From assembly GCA_013365325.1 (NCBI GenBank), contig JABVXV010000164.1, positions 62,001-126,000 of the forward strand: a stretch of 64,000 nucleotides of DNA, read 5' to 3'. How positions within the stretch are numbered: position 1 is the first letter of the stretch; every line of letters starts with the position of its first letter. The DNA comes from Dipetalonema caudispina. Its lineage: Eukaryota > Nematoda > Chromadorea > Rhabditida > Onchocercidae. The notes under the pieces were generated by a model, which saw nothing but the letters and a program-made list of their open reading frames with translations, was not told the DNA's origin and did no database searches. Below are positions 10,791 through 24,200 of this stretch, one piece after another. The position numbers and the translations under genes are program-made.

Positions 10791-13494
10791 CGAAAATAGT
10801 TTCTGAAAAAACCGATGTGTAATGAGTATTTTGAGTTTAAAAAAGTTCACTTATTTATTTGAATATTAAAAATTATATTTTCCAATATTCATAAAAAAAA
10901 GTGAGAGGAAAACAGGTAATTAATTGTTATCGTTGTATCGTTGTTCTTTTCCTCTCTTCCTGATTTTATCGATAACCAGAAATTGTTCGAAATTATTTTA
11001 TTGTTTATTCTTCTCACTGTAATAAATTAATTCATCGTTGTTATATTTATTTCCGTTACTCAAGTAATTTGCCGCATTCAATTTCCTTCTTAATGAAGGG
11101 TTTTCCGGAATTATAATATTTAATTGAACACACTTAGTCATTCTTATATCATACATTACTATTGTTGCCCTTCACCTTTTCTTCTTTTCACTTTAGGTAT
11201 TTTTTAATTGTTATAAATAGTTGAGGAGTTAATAATTATTGATCAATAAGGCCTGCCATTTTCTTTATAAATATATAATCAAATAGCAATTAATTTGAAA
11301 TTTTTTATTTTATTAACCAAATTTATATTTTAAAAATTTTATAATTTTAATAAAAATAGTTTTCATGTTTGCCATAAAAATTATACTTATTCATAATTAG
11401 AATTTATATTGCAATTTGGGACTTGTTTGGTTGATTGATTTTGTATTTCATTTCTGATATATTCAATGATATCTCATATATCCAGTGATGGATTCAAACA
11501 TCGGTCAGTTGTATTCACTACGGTAAATATAAATTAAAATATGTATACGTGTCCTTGTGTGACTGAAATATTTCATTGTATCACTTTCATAAATCTTTAA
11601 TTTAGTAAATTTTTGCATTCTAGAGATGTAGTCTAACAATTTAATTAATTTAATGTTTAATCGTCTTTTGTATAAGTATATGACAAGTTGACAAGTTCAC
11701 AGGGTCATTCTATTTCAATATTTTGATCAGTGTTCCTATATTAGGTTGTAATCAATGTATTCTTTTGTTCTTTCTTTTATTCAAATGAAACGATCACCGT
11801 TTAGTAATGAAATTAATATTATCAACTGTGAAATATCCATCTTTCAGTCAATCATATATAATATGTATTAAGCTATATTTTCGGATTTTAAGATTTCCTG
11901 AATCATAATGTTTCTAATTTAACCATCATTCTGGACTTTGGTATTCATTCTGAGGTTACAGGATTCTTAAAATATATAGCAGAAATGATACGATAACATT
12001 CAGTAATCAAAGAAGTTTGGAAAAATAGTAGCAAAATTGTGGAATTGAATGAAAGTTTAGCTAAAGTTTGGACAGAATAATATGAATAAATTTGAAAACT
12101 CGAAAAAAATCAATTTAATTTCAATTAATTAACTTCTATACTATTTGATAATTGCTAATGTCTTTGCACGTATTATTCACTATTGTTTGATCTAATGTAT
12201 TTTATATGAAATATTAAAATTTGAATTTAGCTGGTTTTTTAAATTTCAAAAATTAATTATTTATTTGGAAATTTGTTATGAGAAATTTCCTAAAAGCAAT
12301 GTAGGATCAATTTTTTTTCCGCCTTACCTGTTCAAAATGTCGTGAGATTATATTTCATAGATATGACATTTTTTCAATTTAAACTATTAAATTGTTTAAT
12401 TGAATAATTTTCCTTCCTTTTTTAGAAAAATGATTCTTCAAATTTCATGTTTATTTTCTTCTTAAATTTGATAAAACTTCACCTTACTTCTTGGATTATC
12501 CCATTATTTAATACAATGAGCTGTAAAAGCTGACAATTAATTTTATCACAAAAAAGTTCGGTTTTCATTTTTCTGTAAGTACAGGAAATATTGCAATTCC
12601 AAAACTTTCTTTCTTTAAATTTATTTTCATGCTAAAAAAATTTAGTGAATTCGTCAAAAACTTTCCATCCTCATCATTTTTTTTGCTGTTTGTTGTTAAT
12701 AGTTCAAATTTCAAAACAATTCTAAGAATATATAAAACTATGCAGAAGATGTTTTTAGGTTAATTTATTTACAAAATATCTAAGAAAAAGCTTCGCCATA
12801 ATTATCCATAAAACAAATTTGACACTTAAAGTTTTTTATTATGCAAACTAATAACAATGTTTCATCCTTATCTCTTGAAAGGCAAAGATTAGCAAATAAT
12901 ATCATAAATTTTAAAAATTAATTTTCTACTTAAAAAGAGTTTTTCATCAAACAAATTATTGTTTTTTCCAGAGTGTTCACAAGACTTCCAGCAAATTGCA
13001 ACAGAATTCCAGCGTAAATTTCCAGCACAAACAGCACGAGATATTCGGGAAAAACGATTAGCAGAAGTGATTAAGCAAAGATTAATCGATTGCGATCATA
13101 AAGCAAAAAATAATCATTGGCAAAATATGATAGAATTATTAACAAAAGCAAAAGCTTCACCAAGGTATTTTTCGTTTTTCCTTTTAAATTAAAAAATTTT
13201 GGAATTAATACAGTAAAAACAGAATATATGCAAAAAATGTACTATTTAAAATTAAAATTATAATTGAAATAAAAATGTTACAGCGAAGAAGAGGGATGTA
13301 GTAATGGATTAGTGCAAGAACGTATCGCATGCCTTAACATATTATCGTACACGTGTCAATTCATTAAACGTGATTACACGTTTCGTTTGGTACCCGCTCG
13401 AGTAATCATTCAAGAAGCACGAATAATTGAAGATGGAGCTGCGAAATGTGTAAAAGTGATACGATTGATCAAAAAACACAATCAACCTAAATGA
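8234..13494 (+). CDS. Unrecognised secreted protein with Gln/Pro/Ser-rich middle and six-cysteine C-terminal module
   Basis: I do not recognise this family. Four exons join in phase: 8234-8440, 8932-9472, 12972-13164 and 13284-13494, giving 383 residues. Residues 1 to about 22 form a signal peptide (hydrophobic LIIFLFINGFI, probable cleavage after RINA). Residues about 23-69 are mixed, and about 70-249 are low-complexity, rich in Gln, Pro, Ser, Thr and Leu, with no cysteine. The C-terminal module (about 250-383) looks helical and holds all six cysteines of the mature protein: about 251, 290, 319, 330, 338 and 369. It ends in a basic tail (KKHNQPK). The even number and clustering suggest three disulfides in an extracellular fold, with the middle as a flexible linker (inference). 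No transmembrane segment follows the signal. Intron 2 is 3.5 kb and contains a TAA repeat. The ATG sits six bases after a splice acceptor, which supports this start. Confidence 0.75.
10647..10788. repeat. Imperfect (TAA)n microsatellite in intron 2 of the secreted-protein gene
   Basis: TAA units with scattered TGA, TAG and CAA variants, purest at 10727-10788. The poly-Asn and poly-Tyr frames across it are translations of the repeat, not genes. Confidence 0.95.
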
Positions 13495-15295
13495 ATTTGA
13501 AAATGAAAGAATGATTCAATACTTCTGTTTTTTTTTTTGTTATTTTTTCAACAAATTTATATAAGTTCCAAGTGAAATGTGTAAATTTCATGTTTATTTT
13601 CATATTGATTCGTTAAATTCAATTATAGTATTACTTAATGAGTTAATGAATAAATGTAAGATGATTAAATTGGTGTTTCAAACCGATATGAAAAATCCGA
13701 ATGACATTACTATAGCCTATCTTAAACAAATATTATTCACTAGTTATCGTTTTGTGACATTATATTAACTTATTGTCAAAGGTAAGAAGAGAATAATATG
13801 AATACTAACATCGAATATATATATATATATCATCATTAATTACTAAGAATTAAGAAAAAATTAGTGCAAATTCTTTCTTTGCCATTTCTTTGCTTGATAT
13901 AATATTAAGAATGACGATTGTAATGTTGAAATAAATTTTACTAATTAATTGATGATGTTGAAAGTTACTAATAAGAAGGAATAATTGATGAAATAAATGA
14001 GAGCAATTAATAAATCAAAAATGCCACTTTGTTAATTAATTTAGTAATCAAATCCTTCCATTTTTTCAAAAAATATTTTTAATATATTATTTCGGCAAGA
14101 AATAATCGAAACAACATTGAAAAAATTACAACCCGATGGACTTAATTACAAATAATATAAAATTCATGAAACCACTGCTGCCAATTAAGCATTTATTAAT
14201 TGAAAATGAGAAAAACCTTAGCATCATTAATTACTAAGAAATTAAGAGGACAGAGGAGTAAAGATAGCACTTGTCGATTACTTTTTATCATTCGGTTTCG
14301 CTGGATATAAAACAGTATCATAGTTCGATGATATTATCTTCACTTCTTCACATATATCATCCACCATTAACAAAAATAGATGTGGACATAATCAGTGCTT
14401 AATATTAGATTTATATTTTCTGGTTTTATTACAAATAGGTACTTCGGATATCTTAATATTCCACTAACTAAAGTTTAATTATGCTCAGTTCAAAGCATAT
14501 TTTATAAGAGAATATCAATACATGCTGTTGGAGAAATGCCAGAACTATTTTGAATCCAAATTCTAAAATATTGATTTGAAATACTAATCTTCAATATTTC
14601 TACCAGCGATATCAATATTTTAATATTTCGTTCTACTTTGTCGTCGACTAAGAAATAGTCTGATTGAAAACTTTAGGTGATGTGATAATTTGTCGGTAGC
14701 GAATCATTTCAAATTTAATACTATTATTTTTCTTCTTCAATGTCAAAACAGATTATCAAATATCCGGTGATCTTTGACCTCGAATAATAAGATAAAATCA
14801 GTAAAAAAGACTGAGGCATGGGATTTTTATTTATGATAATTTGAAAAAAAAAAAATGAGAACAAAATTTTGGCAAGCAATTACATTGATTGTTGATTGGT
14901 GTAGCAGAGGAAAAAAAATGCAAAGCAACAAAAGTATAAACATAACAAAAAAACAAACTTTTTAGGTTCGCTTCATTAAAAGCAAAATTTCATCTAATAA
15001 TACTTCAAAAAATGACGAATAATATACATAATTACCATAGATACTTTTTAAAATAAAAGTTTAAATCGTACAAACAGAAACTAAGAAATATGATTTCAAG
15101 AAAAAACCAATAAATAAAGTTTATCGAACTTTGTAAAGTTTTAATTTTTGAAAATTTTTACCAAATCTTTCCGCTTTTTCACCATTACCTACAATACATC
15201 ATATGCTTTCTTAATGATATAAATCTAAATTCTCCTCCTAATTTTCAAATTATCACTTTTTTTTGAAATTTCTACCAATTAAGTTAGCCTTTTTT
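13495..15295. other. Intergenic region between convergent genes
   Basis: Region between the stop of the secreted-protein gene (+) and the stop of the adenylyl-cyclase homologue (-). AT-rich, with short A and T runs and a small (TA)n at about 13818. It should hold the 3'UTRs of both genes. No supported coding sequence is seen. Confidence 0.6.
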
Positions 15296-18200
15296 TCAAG
15301 GAGTATTATTTGAAAAGGTGGTCAGTTGATAATCACCGAAACTCATACGTATGTCACGACTTAATGCTTCCATTTGACTACGTGCTATCTCTTTGAGGTC
15401 TTCTTTGGAAGCGAATTCATATTCATTTTCATAACCAATTGAATGAACGCTGTAACAAAAATTTGCGTTTTAATTATAAATATTATTAAAAAAATTCTTT
15501 GTTTTTCAAATATGAGAAAAATATAATTTTCTAAGCTAAATTTTTCTGACAAGATCATGATTATGATGAATTGAAACGATAGATTAATTAATTTGTGCTT
15601 ATCAAATATTTATTCATTCCAAAGAAAAAAAATTGCTTTTGTTAATTAAAAATGGGCCACAATTAGTACGAATGCTATTACTGCTAATAATTCTTGCATA
15701 TTTCTTAGACATATTGATTATAATTCATCATAACTAAGAGTAAAGTTTCTTTCAGTACACATGAAGCAAATTATTGTGCAAATCTGATCCCAACAAAATA
15801 ATATGATAAACAATTAATAAATAACTGCTATCATAAAATAATAAATAATTTTCAATTTATCAATCCAATTCATAATTGGTATTTTCAATTATTTATTTAT
15901 ATAAAGTTTGTATTTAACACTAAAATTTGTAAAAAAATATGATGAAAAGTTTTAAACATAACCTATTCCATCGAAGATTGCTGAAAAAAGATGATGTACC
16001 AATGGATGAACAGATACTATCGATATCAGCATCATTACCATTATCACTTTGGCTCCATAATCTATACTTCTTTCGTTGTGGAATGCTTACACGACTACAG
16101 TCTCTGTGATTAGTGCATGTTAGATGATATTAAAACAAATTACCTTATTAATTAATTATCAATAAATACTAGATAAACGCTTTTCTGGATGTAAAATGAT
16201 ATAATCTACGCAGCAATAAATACTGTAGAAAAATGTTGTAGAAAAATTGAACAAAATTCCAAAAAAAAACCTTAAAGCTTTATGAAGCCGCTCTAATCGA
16301 CCGTCAAGCATTTCAGAATCGGACCAATTACCTTCTGATTCAGCATTATCGTATTCAGTACGACAAGCGCTTGATATATCTCTTCTTTAATATGGAAAAG
16401 ATTATTTAGCTATTTAATGGATTGCATTTTATATCTTCTTTGCAATTAAGATCTCCATATTACCTCAAGCTTTTAGTTGAGGTAGAAAGTGCAGTTGGAA
16501 ATGGGTGATCTTCTGGCGTCGGATCAAAGTCAGCGATTGCCGTTAGCTCTGCTAACATCCGATCAACACGGCTTGCTGCAGCAGCAAGCTTCTCGTTTCC
16601 ATCAAATACTCGACTTGTATCCGATGTCACTGACCGGTTCAACCAATTTGGTGTTCGTCCCATATACAATCGCCGACGTCGACTCCGTTCCGGTGTCACT
16701 GATTGGTTACACTGAATATGCCAAGTTTTCAACTTGCACAACATCATTCTACGCTTCATTTATTTAAAGAGAAAACTCGAAATTTAAATTTAATTTACTT
16801 CTCATCGTAAAATATACAGCTTTTATGCTAGAAACATGAAAAATGATACGACCATTCAGTGTTTAATATTTACATTTTTAGAAAATCAGAATCAATAAGA
16901 TTAACGGATAGTATTCAACAGTTTCAACACTTTCATTTTCACTACTTTTTATTAAATTGCTAGAATTTCATTTAAATGTTTATCTGAAATTAATCGTTAC
17001 CATTTTCAAACCGTCTTTTTACTGTGGAAAAATTTTGCAAAATATATGCACAGCATGCAGTGAAATTTCTTCTATATTATTATCAAAATCTCAAAATTTC
17101 TGAAAAAAAAAGAAATACACGTGTAACCTGTGAATCTGATGATATATATGCTTGAGGATCGAAATAATTTTGATTAGTATGCGTTGCAAGTTGCATGGAT
17201 GAAGTTGATGGCTGTGTAAGTTGAGCATTCTTCTCATACAATAACATTTCCGGTGTAATCCATTCCATTTCTGAATCCGTTTCAATTCCGACATCAATTG
17301 AATACACTTCGGATGAGAACGAGGAATTCATTGAAGCAAATATCTGAAAAAGGAAGGGATAACATTTTATAAGATTCTAAATAATAGAACATAAATTTTA
17401 ATACCACATGGCATATTTAGATTGCATATCTAATTCCAACATGAGAATAAATGAAAAATTCTTAAGTAAACCTCCAACGGATTTTGTGATGTCGAATTTT
17501 GTTCCGGTGGTAGAGATGACGAATTGATATCTGTTTCTTCAGCCTGATAACTAGTATCCGGGTAATTATCCTCGAACACATATGCATTAAGGGTTTTCGA
17601 GATTTTGATTGGTCTTGAATCAAAATTGAAATTCCTTGGCCTCAAAGCTAAATATATCTCCTCGGACACCATAATACCGTAACAATTTGCATGTTGCATT
17701 AAGGTACGAGCACCCAAACATGGCATACCAATCAATTCATACGTAGGCTTTTGACTATTTACAACTGTTGATAGAACTGATCCGCAATCAATACCTCAAA
17801 TCAAAATTCTAACAGCTTCCATTAAATTATGTATTTTAGTTTTAGTTTATGATTTTTTAAATGACGAATGGTTGAAATATTCAAGAATATACAAGAAATA
17901 AAATGTTTTCTCATTATTTGCAATATTTCGATACGCAATATTATTTAAGGACTACAAAATTCCTGGATTCTATGCATATTTCAATATCAAACAGGAAGTA
18001 ATTTCAATTCCATACATATTTCAATATTATGCATTATTTAGCTAAACATTAGTTATGAATTCATGTTTAATATTGAAATAGCTTACCGATATTTAAGGAG
18101 ATACCATGATCAGCAGCAAATGCCGAAATGTCTAATGCGAACTGCGTAAGTTCGGCAAGTAAGTCACCAATTGTTGACGGCGTATCGTGAACCTCAAAAG

Positions 18201-21200
18201 ATTCAATGAATTTATTTATTTGAAAATTTAACTACAGTAGATGGAATTTCGAAATAACTAAATGTATATTCAAAATATTAGGATAATTCGATCATAAACA
18301 TTAAGTATTAATTAGTAATCGAACATTGCTAAATTAAACTTGCGTATAATACAAAATTATTTCCTGAATTCATGAGTTTTAATTAATTTTGAATTTAAAC
18401 TTCAAAAAGTTTTATATGACACAAGAATCACCGATTTCGAATAATTCAACAGATGACATTATGCTTTTTTCAAGAAAGATTTGCTTTATCTAAACTTTAA
18501 GAATAATATAAAAGCGAACATTTTTACAAAATTCTGGAATGACACCCACTGCAACAATATAATTTTTCTGGCATCCTCGAATTTTCTCAATTCCACGATG
18601 TTGCATAACAATCTGAAACAGATTAAAAGACCTTTGAAATTTCATAAACGACATCAAACAACCAATATAATTTTGAAAATTATATATAATATGAAATTCT
18701 GAAACGGAAATAAAAATAATTAAACATTTACCTGATCAAAAATGCATATCAAATTTTTGAGATTTCTTACAGCAGCTTCACCATCGTCATCGTCGCTTAA
18801 AATCTGTAATTGAAAAAAGAAGAATATAGATAGGAACAATTCAACCAAACGGTTATAAAATTATAAAAATCTTCCATGTATGTAATAATGTAATATCTTC
18901 CTCGCTATTTTCATTTGATAAATTTCACACTATTTTAAATAAGTAAATTTATTCATTTATTTATTTGTAGCACTTTTAATTATTTGCATAATTAATTTCA
19001 GTAAAGATTTAGAAAATTTTTATTAAAAACAATTTTTTTGTATTTCGACTTTGTTCCACCAGATAAAATTTAAGATAATAATTAAATTTCATTATTCAAT
19101 TTGAACGAGAACAAAATATTCCACATTATATGTCATATTCGTAATTGGTTGATTTCTTTTTCTTTTTTCTCTTTAATGATATGTTTGATCCAAATGTATC
19201 AAAATTACAATAAATCAGATATGATAAATAATTTCAGTTCATTAAAAATAGCATACACTGATATGAGCTACGCCAACACTATGACAAATATGATGATAAA
19301 GATCAGATTTGGTCGGAAAACTTTGCGCAATATGTGACGGTAAAGCATTTTGAAGCATTTGTTGATTAGCTAATTCAATTCGTTCCGCATTCGACGTCTC
19401 TTCTAATTCCTGAAACACATGTAACTAATGTGTCATCAATATTTAGTGATATAATAATTTCTGATTGATACGGGAATGTTGCAGAAAATGTTTTAAAAAA
19501 TGGAAAGGAAATGTACAAAGATCAAAGGAGAATTTATTAAAGAAATGAATTGAATCGATTCTTTCCTTTCTTTCCCATTTATTTTTTTATTAACCGAAAA
19601 AAGAAAACTCCGAAAAAAGTAATATAATTTATTTAATCAATCAATAACGACTTATCAACATTAAAGATCTTCAGATGTTAAAAAAACTCAGCAATTTTCC
19701 TTCTTTTTTTAGTAAATTCGTTTTCAATAGAAAGTCTACTTAAGAAAAAATTAATCATTACTTTCTAAAATAATATTAAATTTATGTCTTACCTTAAGTT
19801 TTGACATGAATTCAATCCTTAGGATTCGTTCATTCCTTCGGAAATGAAGGAAGATAAGCAATGATAACATGAAAAGACCACTCAATAATTCCCATTCGAT
19901 ATTGTAAGCCCTATAAATAATTAACTACATATATATAATTTGTAGTTATAACACTAAATTCCATTAATTGAGTTTAATCACCAACTCAATTCCTAAACTT
20001 TTTAAAATCTGAAAAATCTATCACATGTTAGCATGCTAAAGATTCCCTATATTGTAGGTTTTACATATTTAGATGATTGAAATTTGAATTTATGCATGTT
20101 GTTGATGCATATCATAAGTAGTGTTACTTCTCTTTTGAGGAAATTTTTCTGCATTATTTTTTTTACACTAAATGTAATTCACCATTCCAATATTTACAGA
20201 TTTTTTAAGCAAATAGACTGAATATTTTGAATAAATTTTATGTAATTAGTAATTTGATTGATGCAGACTTCTATATTCTATTATTGATATTTGTTAATTC
20301 CTTAAAAAAAATTTCAGTTTTTCAAAAAAAAAAAAGTTTCCCTTATTAAAATTTTAACAACAAGCGTAGTCTTCATTTCAATGCATTTTTTCTCTGTGCG
20401 AGAGAAAATTTCGAAATTTAATGAATCGTTTTAATTTTCCATCTTACTTTACAATCTTCTCGATGCAAAGAAATCCAATAGTTTTTTATGATGAGGATTT
20501 ATGATAATGAGCAAAATGGTGGTGATGACTTCTGTTTAAGCGTTTAAGATATGCTCACATAACACTGCTTAACTTTCACATTTCATATCATATTTTTTGC
20601 TATAGTATCATTCTTGTTCCTTTTTTCTTAAAAAAAAAAGTAATTTTTTAATTTATTTAAGACAAATCCTTTACATGCCTACATGGTTAGATATGAGGAA
20701 AATGAAACTGGCTTAAGAGTTATGCAAAAATGTTAAATAATTTCATTTCTTATACTTGTAGATTTTCAGAACTTCAATTTTACTCCATCAAATAATTTAT
20801 CGAATTTATAACGAGCAATATTTTATAAAATAGTTGCTCCATCCCTTTAAATGAAAGAAATTCCAAATTTTAATCCAAACTTTTTTCACCTTTTTCTTAT
20901 CCAAAATTTAACTCCCTCAAATAAGAAACTTTTAACATAAGTAAATTAGATCTACTTTATATAATAACTTGTGCAAACTTAGACAAGAATGGAAGAATTT
21001 TGGTAACTTTAGTTTTCCTTCTTAAAAAAAAAAACCATCCATTTATCTTCTTTTCTACCCCGCTGTGTCGGAATAACCCTGCAAAAGCATTTGCTCCCAA
21101 AAATATTCAACTAAAAGGAAAAAAAAAAAAAAAAAGAGAAAAATGCATAAATTATTCAAGTACGAAGGCAGCAGTGATCTTTGGTCAAACATTCCATTCA

Positions 21201-24200
21201 TTTCGAAAAGTTTTAAAACAAAATAAAACCAAAAAGGAAACAGGTGCAAAGATTTATATTCATCCCTCTCTAAGCAATTTCACCTAAAATTTTACAAACT
21301 GTTCCAAAAATTTCAAATTCATATCTTCAGATTGTTTAAATTAAATAGTCCGAAGCTTTGCATATCCAATAAGAATTTATTACTTGAAGCAATTTCATTT
21401 ACCTACCTAACAACTTTTTAATATATAGATTTTTAAATAATCAAAAGCTAAACGTATCATTTCTGCTAGCTTAGTCACCAATAGGAAAACTTTTACAAAG
21501 GTTTTCGAGATTTTCGAAATTAAGCAAAACCAAAACTTCTCGTAAAATTTTTATGGTTTCATCATGCTTCTTTTTCTCTCACGCTTTTTTCATCTACTTT
21601 TTTCTTAAAAAAAGATTACTAAAAAATCATAATGAAATTACAATCATTTCGGGTATCATAAACTTTTTTGAATTATTCGCTAATATTTGAAACTGCCGTA
21701 ATTAAAAGATATAATATACTTTTTTATGCTATATCTTTCAACGTTTTTATGCTATATCTTTACTAATTCATTTTTTTCCAAATGATTTCTCTTCTTTTTA
21801 AAAAAACATAAGTCATAAAAATCCTGAAATATTTTTTACGACAAATAAATAAAGGAACTTTTTAAAAATTTTACAAGCACTCACGACTTCCGACCATAAA
21901 TATTATCGAAAATCGTGAATGCTTGTAAAATTTAACGAAAACATTTTAACAAAAAAAAAGCTCACGTAACAAACTGCTCGTAATTGACGTAAAGCATTGG
22001 ATGAGTGACAAACGTATGGCAAGAATATAAGGCAAATGCAATTAGCAATACACCAAATAGTACCAATGATGGGAAACGTATGAAGACGGATGTAGCAAGC
22101 ATCCAGAAGGCACAATTAAGTTGCGAAAAATGTACAATGCCGCATTCATCTGCCGGTGTCAAATTTGAATCTTGCGGACAGGAAAACTGAAATTGGCCTA
22201 ATCTTAGAATAAATTGAAGAAAATCAAAATCTTACTATATTTAAACTTTAATCTAAACTTAAGCTGACAATATACATTGGAGAGATACTTGGAACGAGAA
22301 CTCATAATACGATGATTACAATGTATATTTCGTATTCAAATGTTTGTTTAATATTGTAGGAAATAAAATGAATTAAACTTTAATTAAATTAAAAACTTAT
22401 CCGAATGACGAAATAACTTAATATTTCTATAATTGATAACAACTTCAAAGTAAATAGCAAGATTTTCCTTTTTTATTTCTTTTATTTAAAAAAGTGAGAA
22501 TAAAAGGAAAATAAAAACAAACTGCATTAACAATGCCGCATATGAACAAAAGTGATATAATTAATAAAATAATAATTGTATGACCAATAGCTGTCTTCGT
22601 TATAAATTGGCAGAAATTCTGAAATTTTAGTTTTTAAGAGAAAAAATTTATCAAATCATTGTTTGATAAATCGATTTATTAAAAAACGTAAGAATTAAAG
22701 TGATTTGAAACATTTTTGTCACATTTTTCACTAGATTTATTATTATTATTATTAATTAAATTATTAATCTCGAAAGAAAATGGTTCATCAATCGATAGCA
22801 ATTTTTTAAAGAACATTTCTGATGGGTTTTTTTTGTTTTCTGATGAAATTATTAAAATGACTTTATGTGATTCAAATTGCAGCCTTTTTCAACTTATTCC
22901 AAAGTGCAATTATCATTTGTTGTGTCACGAATTATTCTTCATCACTAATTTGCTATGCCAATAATGGTTGTTGTAAATGGATGTTTGATTGTTCTAAACA
23001 TACTTGGAAGAAATTTGCATAAAGTGTAAGTAATATCACAAAAATGATAGCCAATGAAATGATAATCATGATAAGCGTTGAAATTTGCCTGAAATGATCC
23101 TTATAACAACGCAAAATAAAAAATTATATTTATCACACTAACTACATCATATCATATTAAATTAACCTTGGTAAAACCAAAACATGATATATGCCATAAA
23201 TAACGAGGAAAAATATGCTGATAGCTAATGCTGGCACAAACCATTGATCAAATTGTACCTGATACTGAAATGAATATAAATATTTTAAAACGTTATTAAT
23301 TTTCCTCACTACATTAATTTTGCAAATATGAAGAGGAAAAGAAAAATTAGATAATGTTAATATTAATAATTTCAAGTCAGATATTCCAAATTAAATTATG
23401 AGTCACTTTTGGTGATGGCAACGAATTATTTATTTTTTTCTTAATACTTTTGCATTAATATCATATTTTGCCTTAACAAAGGTTCAACATTGTCATAATG
23501 TTCTGATTAAATTAGTATTTAGTGCCCTGATTCAGTAAAATGCTAAAAAAATAAAGGCAAGAAAAGAATACGATCTCTTATGTGTGCTTATGCGATATAT
23601 CTAAACCAAACCAAAATTAATTAATAAACAAATTGACCGCTTTTTCCATTTGTTGATTACGAAAGTATAACAACCAGTTATGCATTACACCTCTGCCAGT
23701 ATTATCTTTTTCAATACTTTTTTTCCCATTTATTAATGCCAGTTTGTCTATCCGTCTGCAATATTGCTTTTAATTTAATTGAATTTTACGAAATTTATTT
23801 TAAAATTGCAAAATTTTAACCCTACTTTATTTTTTATATCCGATACTTTTTTCTCATTATTCCTTCAATGTTCGATCGAAACTAATTTATTGTAAAATAT
23901 GCTTTGTTATATTGAACTTATTTAGTGGTGTTTCAAAAAAATTGATGTACAATTAATTTCACACTTTTAAATAAGTATTTCAGTGTTGATTAAAATAATT
24001 GAAAAGTTGGAGGAAATAAAAAATGAAATAAGAGTCAAACTTTTTCCGACGTCCACCCATTGCAGCATTATTTTTTAGCAGAGTATCATTGGCTGATGAT
24101 ATGGTTTGTAATAGCCTATTAATAGCTTGTGGTACTGTAACTAATGAAAATCGTTTCAAATTCGGGAATAGTAATGATGATGGTAAGCCACAATAATGTT

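Noticed and set aside
10583..10850. Poly-Asn (+) and poly-Tyr (-) frames
   Set aside because: Translations of the (TAA)n repeat inside an intron.
16489..16767. 92-codon plus-strand frame
   Set aside because: Antisense shadow of exon 19 of the cyclase homologue, which fits in phase with its neighbours.
22005..22190. 61-codon plus-strand frame
   Set aside because: Antisense to exon 11 (extracellular/TM part) of the cyclase homologue.
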